Shown one piece after another: positions 6,333 through 14,063 of a stretch of 20,225 nt of DNA. A program made the translations under genes and the position numbers. Source of the stretch: CAZQYC01 sp043746555 (lineage in GTDB: Bacteria; Pseudomonadota; Gammaproteobacteria; Steroidobacterales; Steroidobacteraceae); NCBI GenBank assembly GCA_043746555.1, contig JAYTQU010000066.1, positions 1 through 20,225 of the forward strand, in the 5' to 3' direction. Numbering within the stretch: the stretch's first letter is position 1; the number at the start of each line of letters is the position of its first letter. Under the pieces are notes generated by a model. The model saw only the letters and a program-made list of their open reading frames with translations, made no database searches and was not told the origin of the DNA.

Positions 6333-9200
6333 ATGTCCCTGTCTACCATTCGCATCCGCGGCGCACGCACTCACAATCTGCGCAATGTCGATCTCGATTT
6401 GCCGCGCGAGAAACTGATCGTTTTTACGGGCCTGTCGGGCTCGGGTAAATCGTCGCTCGCGTTCGACACGATCTACGCCGAAGGGCAGCGCCGCTATGTG
6501 GAATCGCTGTCCGCCTATGCGCGGCAATTTCTGTCGATGATGGAGAAACCCGACATCGATTCGATCGAGGGCCTCTCCCCCGCCATCGCCATCGAACAGA
6601 AATCCACGTCGCACAATCCGCGTTCGACGGTCGGTACTGTCACGGAAATCTACGACTACTTACGATTGCTCTACGCGCGCGCCGGCACGCCGCGCTGTCC
6701 CGATCATGGCATCGACCTCGCCGCGCAAACCGTAAGTCAAATGGTCGATCAAGTCTTGAAGCTGCCTGAAGGGACGCCGCTCCTGCTACTCGCGCCGGTG
6801 ATTCAAGAACGCAAAGGCGAACACACCCAAGTGTTCGAACAATTGAAGTCGCAGGGATTTGTTCGCGCCCGCGTAAATGGCGACGTGGTTGAACTCGACG
6901 AGCCGCCAAAGTTGAAGCTACGACAAAAGCACACCATCGAAGCGGTTGTAGATCGCTTCAAAGTACGCGCCGATCTCGCACAACGCTTGGCCGAATCGTT
7001 CGAAACCGCATTGCGACTTGCCGACGGCTCAGCGCGAATCGCCCATATAGATAACATGGTGGAGGGCAAACAAGAAGACCTCGTGTTTTCCGATCGCTTC
7101 GCTTGTACGGCGTGCGGCTACAGCTTATCGGAACTCGAACCGCGATTGTTCTCGTTCAACAATCCCGCCGGCGCCTGCTCGGGTTGCGACGGATTGGGGG
7201 TGAAGCAATTTTTCGATCCAGCGCGAGTGATTCACCACCCGCATCAGTCGCTGGCCGACGGCGCCATTCGCGGTTGGGATCGGCGGAACAGCTATTACTT
7301 CCAGCTTATTCAGTCGCTGGCCAAGCACTACAAATTCGACATCGAGACACCGTGGGAATCGCTGCCGAAAAAAATTCGCGAGCTGGTACTGAACGGCAGC
7401 GAAGACAAAATCGAATTCAAATACTTCGACGCCAAAGGCGGTACGCACAAACGAGCTCATCGTTGGGAAGGCATTTTGCCGAACTTGGATCGACGCTATA
7501 AAGAAACCGAATCGATGGCGGTGCGCGAAGAGCTTGCGAAATATCTTAGCAATCGACCGTGTTCCGATTGCGAAGGTACGCGACTCAATCGCGCTGCGCG
7601 TCATGTGTATGTGGCAAATCGCAATGTTCCGTCGATCAGCAATATGAGCGTCGGCGATGCGCTTCGCTGGTTTCGGGAATTGAAGCTGCAAGGCTGGCGC
7701 GGGGAAATTGCCGATCGTATCGTGAAGGAAATCGGCGATCGCTTACGCTTTCTCGTCGATGTCGGGTTGGATTATTTGACATTGGACCGGAGCGCCGAAA
7801 CGTTGTCCGGCGGAGAAGCACAACGCATTCGTCTCGCAAGTCAGATCGGGTCGGGACTCGTCGGCGTGATGTACATTCTCGATGAGCCTTCGATAGGCTT
7901 GCACCAACGCGACAATCAACGCTTGCTCGACACGCTGGTTCATCTGCGTGATCTCGGCAACACGGTGATTGTCGTCGAGCACGATGAAGATGCAATTCGA
8001 CAAGCCGATCACGTCGTCGATTTAGGTCCCGGCGCGGGCGTGCATGGCGGCCATGTAGTTGCGCAAGGCACACCGGCGAGTATCGAAGCCAGCAAAGAGT
8101 CCCTCACTGGACAATATCTAACGGGTGCTCGTTCGATAGCAATTCCGCCCATTCGCACGCCTGCGCAAAAAGACCGAGCTTTGCGCGTCGTGAAAGCGAC
8201 CGGCAATAATTTGAACGGCGTGACGGTAGACTTTCCGTTGGGCCTCATGACCTGCGTGACCGGTGTGTCCGGTTCGGGAAAATCAACGCTCGTGAACGAT
8301 ACGCTCTATCGTCACGTTGCCGGCAAACTCAACGATACGTCTTACGATCCTGCGCCCTGCGAACGCATCGACGGACTGGAACATATCGATCGCGTCATCG
8401 ACATCGATCAAAGTCCGATCGGTCGCACGCCGCGTTCGAATCCCGCAACGTACACCGGATTGTTTACGCCGATTCGCGAAATTTATGCGGAAGTTCCGGA
8501 AGCCCGCGCTCGCGGTTATGGGCCGGGAAGATTCAGTTTCAACGTGAAAGGCGGACGCTGCGAATCGTGTCAAGGCGACGGCGTCATCAAAGTCGAAATG
8601 CATTTCTTGCCGGATATCTATGTTTCCTGCGATGTCTGCAAGGGAAAGCGTTACAACCGCGAAACGCTCGAAGTGCGTTACAAGGGCAAGACGATTCACG
8701 AAGTGCTCGACATGACCGTCGAAGATGCTCATGAATTTTTCCGCAACGTACCGGTGGTTTTTTCAAAACTGCAAACGCTGATGGATGTCGGGCTTTCGTA
8801 TATTCGTCTCGGACAAAATGCAACCACACTCTCCGGCGGCGAAGCACAGCGCGTGAAGCTTGCAAAAGAATTATCGAAACGCTCGACCGGCCGCACGCTT
8901 TACATTCTCGACGAACCCACCACGGGTCTACATTTCTACGATATCGAGCAGTTGCTAAAAGTGCTGCATCGACTGCGCGACGAAGGCAACACCGTGGTGG
9001 TCATCGAACACAATCTCGATGTGATTAAAACAGCTGATTGGCTAATCGATTTGGGACCCGAGGGCGGCAGCGGCGGCGGCCGCGTGTTGTGCGTGGGAAC
9101 GCCGGAAAGCGTGGCGAAAGAGACTCAATCGTACACTGGACGCTACTTACAGCCGGTACTGACTAAAGTGCAACGCGCGCGCGAGAAGAAGCGCGCGTAG
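6333..9200 (+). CDS. uvrA: Excinuclease ABC subunit A
   Basis: The protein has 955 residues (E. coli about 940). UvrA is the damage-recognition ATPase of nucleotide excision repair; it dimerises, loads UvrB on lesions and acts at the nucleoid. Two ABC modules are visible. Walker A 1 is GLSGSGKSS (33-41) and Walker A 2 is GVSGSGKST (644-652). Signatures LSGGEAQR lie at 491 and 833, each followed by a YILDEP Walker B. The zinc-binding cysteine pairs are present: CTAC and CSGC (about 256-284), and CESC and CDVC (about 743-768). The start MSLSTIRIRGARTHNL matches the family; the Shine-Dalgarno is weak. The C-terminus has a basic tail (REKKRA). An SOS box precedes it. It converges with the GNAT gene, with stops only 10 bp apart. 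Confidence 0.99.
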   Translation: MSLSTIRIRGARTHNLRNVDLDLPREKLIVFTGLSGSGKSSLAFDTIYAEGQRRYVESLSAYARQFLSMMEKPDIDSIEGLSPAIAIEQKSTSHNPRSTVGTVTEIYDYLRLLYARAGTPRCPDHGIDLAAQTVSQMVDQVLKLPEGTPLLLLAPVIQERKGEHTQVFEQLKSQGFVRARVNGDVVELDEPPKLKLRQKHTIEAVVDRFKVRADLAQRLAESFETALRLADGSARIAHIDNMVEGKQEDLVFSDRFACTACGYSLSELEPRLFSFNNPAGACSGCDGLGVKQFFDPARVIHHPHQSLADGAIRGWDRRNSYYFQLIQSLAKHYKFDIETPWESLPKKIRELVLNGSEDKIEFKYFDAKGGTHKRAHRWEGILPNLDRRYKETESMAVREELAKYLSNRPCSDCEGTRLNRAARHVYVANRNVPSISNMSVGDALRWFRELKLQGWRGEIADRIVKEIGDRLRFLVDVGLDYLTLDRSAETLSGGEAQRIRLASQIGSGLVGVMYILDEPSIGLHQRDNQRLLDTLVHLRDLGNTVIVVEHDEDAIRQADHVVDLGPGAGVHGGHVVAQGTPASIEASKESLTGQYLTGARSIAIPPIRTPAQKDRALRVVKATGNNLNGVTVDFPLGLMTCVTGVSGSGKSTLVNDTLYRHVAGKLNDTSYDPAPCERIDGLEHIDRVIDIDQSPIGRTPRSNPATYTGLFTPIREIYAEVPEARARGYGPGRFSFNVKGGRCESCQGDGVIKVEMHFLPDIYVSCDVCKGKRYNRETLEVRYKGKTIHEVLDMTVEDAHEFFRNVPVVFSKLQTLMDVGLSYIRLGQNATTLSGGEAQRVKLAKELSKRSTGRTLYILDEPTTGLHFYDIEQLLKVLHRLRDEGNTVVVIEHNLDVIKTADWLIDLGPEGGSGGGRVLCVGTPESVAKETQSYTGRYLQPVLTKVQRAREKKRA

Positions 9201-9210
9201 CAATCGGCAG

Positions 9211-9762
9211 CTAGATCGCTTTGATGTTCGAATGCGTTGGCTCGGATCTAAAGGTGTGACGCACCTCGCCCTGCATCACGACTTCGTCGAATCGCCCGTG
9301 CGTGTAGCTGCCGACAATATTGCGCCAAAAGGCGACCGCCGCTTGGTTGCGGAGGAACTCGACGATTTCCCATCGTCCGTCGAAGCGGTTGAAAATAAGT
9401 TCGGCCGCCTCGCGACCGACGCCGTGACGACGGGCGCGTCGCACTACAAAGAATTCGGCCATGCGAAAATCGACGACATTGCGCTTCATCATCGATCTAC
9501 TGACGAGCGCAAATCCTTGCGGTTCTTTGTCGCGCAAAATGACGAACGGATACGATGAACCGTCGGCAAACCAACGCGCCATCATGTCCGGCCCACGGTC
9601 GCCGAATTCCGCGGGCGAATCGCCGCTATATGCGCCGAAAGCAGGAAACATACCGGTGTTGAGACTGACACGGGTGAGATCGTCGAGATACTCCTTGTAC
9701 GACTCCTCGATCCATTGACGATCGTCTTGCATACTTCGTGCGTCGCGAATACTGACGAACAT
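9211..9762 (-). CDS. GNAT-family N-acetyltransferase
   Basis: The protein has 183 residues with a GNAT fold. Motif A is visible in MAEFFVVRRARRHGVGREAA (R-R-H-G-V-G is the acetyl-CoA pyrophosphate loop, about residue 116). Motif B is visible in EFLRNQAAVAFWRNI. The protein would transfer an acetyl group from acetyl-CoA to an amine; the substrate is unknown. I chose ATG 9760-9762 (MFVSIRDARSMQDDRQW). The open frame continues 66 codons upstream, but that part is Arg/Ser/Cys-rich, runs through a 16-bp tandem repeat and shows no domain. The Shine-Dalgarno is weak. It has no close same-strand partner, so it is probably monocistronic. Family assignment is good; the substrate cannot be inferred from context. 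Confidence 0.85.
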   Translation of the reverse strand: MFVSIRDARSMQDDRQWIEESYKEYLDDLTRVSLNTGMFPAFGAYSGDSPAEFGDRGPDMMARWFADGSSYPFVILRDKEPQGFALVSRSMMKRNVVDFRMAEFFVVRRARRHGVGREAAELIFNRFDGRWEIVEFLRNQAAVAFWRNIVGSYTHGRFDEVVMQGEVRHTFRSEPTHSNIKAI

Positions 9763-9865
9763 AGTGTTACGACTCGTTAAAGTCGCCTCCCCGTTGCAGC
9801 AGTTTGACCAGTTAATTGCCGAGCGACTAACCCAGTTACTCGCCCAACAACTTGCCGAGTGCCTT

Positions 9866-9917
9866 GGTCGGTGTTGATCCGGGTCGATGTCGATCCGGGT
9901 CGGCGTCGATCCGGCGG
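9866..9917. repeat. 16-bp tandem repeat, about 3.2 copies
   Basis: GATCCGGGTCGATGTC (9876-9891), GATCCGGGTCGGCGTC (9892-9907) and a partial GATCCGGCGG (9908-9917) are in strict 16-bp register. A diverged half-unit GGTCGGTGTT (9866-9875) precedes them. The core CGATCCGGGTCG is nearly palindromic. It lies about 105-155 bp upstream of the GNAT ATG. It could be a multi-site operator or a simple slippage array; unspaced repeats of this kind are not CRISPR. Confidence 0.8.
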
Positions 9918-10021
9918 ATATACACCTGCGGCCACAAAACGCTCTAGCGACCTTGGCCAAAGTATCGGCGCGCGCTCAAGGAAAATAAGTACGGAGATCA
10001 CAGATCGGCAGAATGAGCGAC

Positions 10022-10061
10022 CAGAAAAAACAAAACGGGCAGACCTTTCGATCTGCCCGTT
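10022..10061 (-). terminator. Intrinsic terminator of the Ala/Pro/Glu-rich lipoprotein gene
   Basis: On the minus strand, a 10-bp stem AACGGGCAGA / TCTGCCCGTT (10052-10061 with 10034-10043) with an 8-nt loop is followed by TTGTTTTTT (10023-10033). This is a classical rho-independent terminator, 110 bp after the lipoprotein stop codon. Confidence 0.88.
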
Positions 10062-10170
10062 GCGCTGCTAGTTCGCCGACTCAATTCTTTTCAGGCTTTT
10101 TCGAGTCTTTTCATTCCTCATCAGGCCTCGTCAGGAAAGAGCCGACGCAATAGTACTGGAAACGCCCAGA

Positions 10171-10383
10171 CTATTTCTTGGGCTCTTCGGCAGGTGCAGG
10201 AGCAGCAGGCGCTTCTGCAGCAGGAGGAGCAGCAGGAGCTTCAGCGGCAGGAGGAGCGGCGGCAGGAGCCGGAGCTTCAGCGGCAGGCGCCGGAGCGGCA
10301 GTTTCGGGAGCGGCTTCTTGCTTGCTGCAAGCAGCCATCGACAACACCAACACGAGAGCGCTTAGTGCAACTTTTGCGTTCAT
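10171..10383 (-). CDS. Small Ala/Pro/Glu-rich lipoprotein
   Basis: The protein has 70 residues. The signal peptide with lipobox MAAC gives a lipidated Cys19. The mature 52 residues are nearly all Ala, Pro and Glu, with a repeated APAAPPAAEAP pattern and a Lys-Lys end (EEPKK). Such a sequence should be extended and flexible, perhaps a spacer reaching into the periplasm or towards peptidoglycan. It has no folded domain and I do not recognise a family. The gene has a GGGGTGATC region before the ATG and a TATAAT box at 10400-10405 (minus); a TTGCAA 20 bp further upstream is too far for a good -35. A strong terminator follows at 10022-10061, so it is a single-gene unit. The GC-rich DNA repeats in it (10200-10300) are prone to slippage. 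Confidence 0.8.
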   Translation of the reverse strand: MNAKVALSALVLVLSMAACSKQEAAPETAAPAPAAEAPAPAAAPPAAEAPAAPPAAEAPAAPAPAEEPKK

Positions 10384-10602
10384 AGGAAGATCACCCCAAA
10401 TTATAAAGTTAATGACTTAGGTCTTTTGCAAGACAACAAACGCAACGCGACCACAGCGCGAACGCAACGATCACAATGCTGATTGAATTCTAGAGGGTTT
10501 CTTGCGTGTTTGAAACACCGAACAGTCAATCAGTGAGCGTGACGCGGCATTAAAATCATGGAAGCTCCGCGCATTCACGAAATTTTCACGGACGATTCGG
10601 CA

Positions 10603-11007
10603 TTACCGACCTTGCTTGAGCAAATCGCGGATTTCCTCCAGCAATAGTTGCTCGCGAGTGGGAGGTGGAGGCGCGATAGGCGCAATTTCTTCTTTGCGAC
10701 GCAAACGGTTAATCGCTTTCACGGCCAAAAAGATCGCGAATGCAACGATGACGAAATCGAAAAGCGATTGCAGAAAAATACCAAAACGGACAGTGACGGC
10801 TGGTTGACCCTCGATCAACGACGGCAATGAAACCGCAAGGTGGGTGAAATCGATACCTCCAATAAGATAGCCAAGCGGCGGCGTGAGCACGTCACTAACC
10901 AGCGAACTCACGATCTTGCCGAAGGCTACGCCGATAACAATACCCACCGACATGTCGATTACATTGCCCTTGACGGCAAACTCACGAAACTCTTTCGCAA
11001 TACTCAT
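10603..11007 (-). CDS. mscL: Large-conductance mechanosensitive channel
   Basis: The protein has 134 residues (E. coli 136). MscL forms a homopentameric inner-membrane pore that opens on high membrane tension and releases solutes during hypo-osmotic shock. The amphipathic N-terminal helix (SIAKEFREFAVKGN) is followed by TM1 (about 16-45), containing the gate sequence with VIGVAFGKIVSSLV. A periplasmic loop and TM2 (about 75-102, FDFVIVAFAIFLAVKAIN) follow. The C-terminal cytoplasmic helix bundle (LLLEEIRDLL, about 121-130) is conserved. The ATG follows a strong GGGAGGGG Shine-Dalgarno. Upstream is a degenerate tandem repeat tract (11023-11099). No clear terminator is seen downstream. Confidence 0.98.
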   Translation of the reverse strand: MSIAKEFREFAVKGNVIDMSVGIVIGVAFGKIVSSLVSDVLTPPLGYLIGGIDFTHLAVSLPSLIEGQPAVTVRFGIFLQSLFDFVIVAFAIFLAVKAINRLRRKEEIAPIAPPPPTREQLLLEEIRDLLKQGR

Positions 11008-11022
11008 ACTCGCCCCTCCCTC

Positions 11023-11099
11023 GTATTCAAAGTTCTGTATTCAAAGTTCTAGGATTCAAATCTCTGTGATTCAACAAAGTCCCAGGATTCAAAGTTTTG
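11023..11099. repeat. Degenerate tandem repeats with core ATTCAAAGTTCT upstream of mscL
   Basis: Two perfect 14-bp copies of GTATTCAAAGTTCT (11023-11036, 11037-11050) are followed by three diverged ones: AGGATTCAAATCTCT (11051-11065), one with an insertion starting GTGATTCAACAAAG (11066-11083), and AGGATTCAAAGTTTTG (11084-11099). The tract begins 16 bp upstream of the mscL ATG, so it forms part of its leader or promoter region. The function is unknown. Confidence 0.82.
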
Positions 11100-11245
11100 A
11101 AGCAAATCTGTTTATGAATGCACGCGAAGGTACTCGCGACAAAGCTTAGCCTGAAGCCTAGCTTAGAAGCGATGAAGGCTTCAACTCACGCCAAAAATAT
11201 GAACGCAACACTCAGCCACAGAGGGTCAGTCACAGAGATGTCGAC

Positions 11246-11278
11246 CAAAAAGAACCGGACAACAGTCCGGCTTTTTTC
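11246..11278. terminator. Bidirectional intrinsic terminator after rplQ
   Basis: A CCGGAC-AACA-GTCCGG stem (11255-11270) is flanked by AAAAAGAA on the left and CTTTTTT on the right. On the minus strand it is followed by TTCTTTTTGG, so it ends the ribosomal spc/alpha transcript 45 bases after the rplQ stop. On the plus strand it carries an equally good T-run. Confidence 0.9.
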
Positions 11279-11315
11279 GTTCGCCTTGAAAGCGAAGCGG
11301 TAGAGTGCGAGGCCT

Positions 11316-11786
11316 TTAAGCTGCTGTCGCCGCAGCCTTCTTTGCCGACGTCTTCTTGCCGGATGACTTTTTCGCCGCTGCCTTCTTGCGCGCTTTCTTT
11401 GGCTGCTCTTCCGCTGCAGCGACTGCGCCAGCCTTATCGACGAGTTGCATCAATGCCATGGGCGCGGAATCGCCCGCGCGTACGTCCATTTTTAAGATGC
11501 GCGTATAGCCGCCGGCGCGAGGCTTGAAGCGCGGGCCTAAGTCGTCGAACAATTTTTCGACTACGCCCGCATCGCGCAAACGCGAAAAGGCGAGGCGACG
11601 ATTGGCCACGCTGTCGGCTTTGCCGAGCGTGATGAGCGGCTCAACCACGCGACGCAATTCCTTCGCCTTCGGCACGGTGGTGCGAATGGTTTCGTGCTTG
11701 AGCAAGGACGCCGCCATATTGCGTAGCATCGCCGCGCGATGCGGTGCGTTGCGACTGAGTTGGCGACCGGATAATTGATGACGCAT
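11316..11786 (-). CDS. rplQ: Ribosomal protein L17, with Lys/Ala-rich C-terminal extension
   Basis: The protein has 156 residues; E. coli L17 has 127. L17 is part of the 50S subunit near the exit tunnel. The core is typical: MRHQLSGRQLSRNAPHRAAM, LLKHETIRTT, AKELRRVVEPLITL, and the GGYTRILKM strand. After about residue 125 comes an extension of roughly 30 residues rich in Lys and Ala (pattern KKARKKAAAKK), absent in E. coli and likely disordered and RNA-binding. It is the last gene of the alpha operon, 16 bp after rpoA, with an AAGAGAG Shine-Dalgarno, and is followed by a strong terminator. Confidence 0.98.
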   Translation of the reverse strand: MRHQLSGRQLSRNAPHRAAMLRNMAASLLKHETIRTTVPKAKELRRVVEPLITLGKADSVANRRLAFSRLRDAGVVEKLFDDLGPRFKPRAGGYTRILKMDVRAGDSAPMALMQLVDKAGAVAAAEEQPKKARKKAAAKKSSGKKTSAKKAAATAA

Positions 11787-11802
11787 GGAAATTAGACTCT
11801 CT

Positions 11803-12807
11803 TCAAATTACATCGCGTTGGTCGTCGTGTTTGAGCCCCAACGGCGGCCAATTGTCGAGTCGCATGCCGAGCGACAGGCTGTGGCTCTCAAGCACTTCCT
11901 TAATTTCAGTGAGCGACTTCTTACCGAGATTGGGCGTACGCAACAATTCAACTTCGGTTCGCTGCACCAAATCGCCGATGTAGTGAATGTTTTCTGCTTT
12001 AAGGCAGTTGGCGCTACGAACGGTGAGTTCCAGCTCGTCCACCGGACGCAGGAGGATCGGATCGTACTGTTGTTCGGACGCCTTGCTCGCGCCTTCTTCC
12101 TGACCTTGCAGATCGACGAACACGGATAATTGGTCTTTCAAAATCGAGCCGGCGCGGCGGATAGCCTCTTCGGGATCGATCGTGCCGTTGGTTTCGATGT
12201 CGATGATCAGCTTATCGAGATCAGTGCGCTGTTCTACGCGGGCGCTTTCAACCGTATAGGTGACGCGACGAATTGGGCTGAATGAGGCATCGAGTTGCAA
12301 ACGGCCGATTGGACCGCTGCTTTCCTCAAATGTCGCCTGCTGAACGGCCGGACGATAACCGCGACCGCGCTCCACTTTAAGCGTCATGTTGAGTTCACCG
12401 GCCTTGGTCAGGTTCGCGATCACGAGATCCGGATTGATCACTTCGACATCGTGATCCAATTGAATGTCGCCGGCGGTCACCGCGCCCGGACCTTTCTTAT
12501 TTAGACGCAGCTCGGCGGTTTCGCGAGTGTTCAATCGAATGGCCACGAGCTTCAAATTAAGAAGGATTTCGACGACGTCTTCTTGCACCCCTTCGATACT
12601 GGTGTACTCGTGAAGCACACCGTCGATCTCGGCTTCGCTAATCGCGCAACCGGGCATCGACGACAACAACACACGACGCAGCGCGTTGCCGAGCGTATGG
12701 CCGAAACCGCGTTCAAACGGTTCGATCACCACTTTCGCGTGACGAGGAGCCGTCGGTGTAACCTTGACGACGCGAGGCTTTAAAAATTCTGCTACAGATG
12801 CCTGCAT
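11803..12807 (-). CDS. rpoA: DNA-directed RNA polymerase subunit alpha
   Basis: The protein has 334 residues (E. coli 329). The alpha N-terminal domain (about 1-235) carries the dimerisation helix motif GFGHTLGNALRRVLLSS and assembles with beta and beta-prime. A linker (about 236-249) joins the C-terminal domain (about 250-328) with VRSANCLKAENIHYIGDL; R264 corresponds to E. coli R265, the key UP-element/CRP contact, and NLGKKSLTEIKEVL is intact. Promoter recognition should therefore be standard. The last residues (KHDDQRDVI) are lineage-specific. AGGTGA precedes the ATG. It lies between rpsD (83-bp gap) and rplQ in the normal alpha-operon order. Confidence 0.99.
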   Translation of the reverse strand: MQASVAEFLKPRVVKVTPTAPRHAKVVIEPFERGFGHTLGNALRRVLLSSMPGCAISEAEIDGVLHEYTSIEGVQEDVVEILLNLKLVAIRLNTRETAELRLNKKGPGAVTAGDIQLDHDVEVINPDLVIANLTKAGELNMTLKVERGRGYRPAVQQATFEESSGPIGRLQLDASFSPIRRVTYTVESARVEQRTDLDKLIIDIETNGTIDPEEAIRRAGSILKDQLSVFVDLQGQEEGASKASEQQYDPILLRPVDELELTVRSANCLKAENIHYIGDLVQRTEVELLRTPNLGKKSLTEIKEVLESHSLSLGMRLDNWPPLGLKHDDQRDVI

Positions 12808-12890
12808 GGACAGTTCACCTACTTAAAGATTACGTACTTGGACTAAATCAGGCCTGCTTTTCGCAAACCACTGAGCATTCGTTGCCGGGA

Positions 12891-13514
12891 TTACTTCGAA
12901 TATAACTCGACAACCAGATTTTCATTGATGTCGGGGAGAATGTCTTCGCGATCCGGCAATTGCTTCAGCACGCCCGAGAACTTCTTCTCGTCGACTTCTA
13001 CCCATTCCGGAAAGCCAACCTGCGATTTGATTTGCAACGCCGATTGAATTCGCAATTGTTTCTGCGCTTTTTCACGCACCGCAACCACGTCGCCTGCGCT
13101 GCATTGATAAGACGCTACGTTAACCAGCTCGCCGTTCACGGCGATCCCTTTGTGGCTCACCAATTGACGCGCTTCGGTTCGCGTGGACGCGAAACCCATG
13201 CGATAAACAACGTTGTCGAGACGACCTTCCAGCATGCGCAACAAATTGTGACCGGTGGCGCCAGGACGCCCGGCAGCCTTCGCATAGTAGTTGCTGAATT
13301 GACGCTCAAGCACGCCGTACATACGACGCAGTTTTTGCTTCTCGCGCAATTGCAGACCGTAATCGGACAAGCGCTGCTTGCGCTCACCCTTTACGCCACC
13401 CGGCGGCACTTCGAGTTTGCACTTCGAATCCAGCGACTTCACACCGCTCTTTAAGAATAGGTCGGTGCCCTCGCGACGCGAGAGCTTACACTTGGGACCA
13501 AGATAACGAGCCAT
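12891..13514 (-). CDS. rpsD: Ribosomal protein S4
   Basis: The protein has 207 residues (E. coli 206). S4 is a primary 16S rRNA binder that starts 30S assembly, and in E. coli it also represses translation of the alpha operon. It begins with MARYLGPKCKLSRREGTDLF. The S4 RNA-binding domain (about 96-160) contains RLDNVVYRMGFA, RQLVSHKGIAVNG and GDVVAVREKA. The C-terminus INENLVVELYSK is conserved. The N-terminal cysteines do not form a complete four-Cys zinc site, as in E. coli. A GAGGAA Shine-Dalgarno lies before ATG 13512-13514, 30 bp after rpsK. Confidence 0.99.
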   Translation of the reverse strand: MARYLGPKCKLSRREGTDLFLKSGVKSLDSKCKLEVPPGGVKGERKQRLSDYGLQLREKQKLRRMYGVLERQFSNYYAKAAGRPGATGHNLLRMLEGRLDNVVYRMGFASTRTEARQLVSHKGIAVNGELVNVASYQCSAGDVVAVREKAQKQLRIQSALQIKSQVGFPEWVEVDEKKFSGVLKQLPDREDILPDINENLVVELYSK

Positions 13515-13544
13515 GAAAATTCCTCGAGCCGTATTCGGAGCGGA

Positions 13545-13994
13545 TTAAACGCGACGCTTTTTCGGCGGACGACAACCGTTATGCGGAATCGGCGTCACAT
13601 CCGAAATGTTGGTGATTTTGATGCCGCAGGAGTTCAGCGAACGCACCGCAGATTCGCGGCCCGGACCTGGACCTTTGACACGTACTTCGAGCGACTTGAT
13701 GCCGTGCTCTTGCGCAGCGACCCCGGCCTTTTCTGCGGCAACCTGCGCAGCGAACGGTGTGCTTTTGCGCGAACCGCGAAATCCGCTCCCGCCAGCCGTT
13801 GCCGCCGACAACACGTTACCTTGGCGATCGGTGATCGTGATAATCGTGTTGTTGAAAGACGCATGCACATGCGCAATGCCGTCGGTCACGTGCTTCTTGA
13901 CCTTCTTCCGCGCTTTCGCAGCGGCGGCACCTGCGGCCGCGCCGTCTTTTGCGCCCGGTGCGGGAGTCGCAGCTTGTTGCTTCTGTTCAGCCAT
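13545..13994 (-). CDS. rpsK: Ribosomal protein S11, with Ala-rich N-terminal extension
   Basis: The protein has 149 residues from ATG 13992-13994; E. coli S11 has 129. S11 forms part of the 30S platform near the mRNA exit. The core KKVKKHVTDGIAHVHASFNN, the TAGGSGFRGSRKSTPFAAQ segment and the C-terminal IPHNGCRPPKKRRV are nearly invariant. Compared with E. coli there is an extra stretch of about 20 N-terminal residues rich in Ala, Gln and Gly. I prefer this start because an AGAGG Shine-Dalgarno stands before it; an upstream in-frame start at 14048 would add 18 more unconserved residues right behind rpsM. It lies 69 bp after rpsM. Confidence 0.97.
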   Translation of the reverse strand: MAEQKQQAATPAPGAKDGAAAGAAAAKARKKVKKHVTDGIAHVHASFNNTIITITDRQGNVLSAATAGGSGFRGSRKSTPFAAQVAAEKAGVAAQEHGIKSLEVRVKGPGPGRESAVRSLNSCGIKITNISDVTPIPHNGCRPPKKRRV

Positions 13995-14063
13995 GTTGCC
14001 TCTTCGATTCTCTTCGACCGGTGAACTCCTAATCAATTTAGGGTTCACTGGTCACAATTTCTA

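Larger units (their letters stand above)
9763..10170. other. 408-bp stretch without a supported gene
   Basis: This gap lies between the GNAT gene start and the end of the Ala/Pro/Glu-rich lipoprotein gene. It contains the 16-bp tandem repeat (9866-9917), a low-complexity part at about 9795-9860 with CAGTTA and TTGCCGAG recurring, the terminator at 10022-10061, and a tandem 10-bp repeat (CCTCATCAGG CCTCGTCAGG, 10116-10135). Open frames here are artefacts of repeat composition. Confidence 0.55.
11008..11315. other. 308-bp stretch without a gene, between mscL and rplQ
   Basis: It holds the ATTCAAAGTTCT repeat tract next to mscL (11023-11099), an inverted repeat TGAAGCCT/AGGCTTCA (11152-11159, 11176-11183; 16-bp spacer), a direct AGCTTAG pair around 11144-11166, and the alpha-operon terminator. 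No protein is encoded as far as I can see. Confidence 0.6.

Noticed and set aside
7125..7691. A 188-residue minus-strand open frame
   Set aside because: It is antisense to uvrA and has low-quality composition; no domain is visible.
9173..9198. ACGCGCGC / GCGCGCGT hairpin at the end of uvrA as a terminator
   Set aside because: It lies within the coding sequence, has a 10-nt loop and no T-run follows, so it is probably a by-product of the Arg-rich C-terminus.
9866..9917. CRISPR array
   Set aside because: The repeats are only 16 bp and directly adjoining, with no spacers and no cas genes in the window.
9763..9960. A 66-codon N-terminal extension of the GNAT protein
   Set aside because: The translation is low-complexity Arg/Ser/Cys and runs through the 16-bp tandem repeat. 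The normal GNAT start fits the ATG at 9762.
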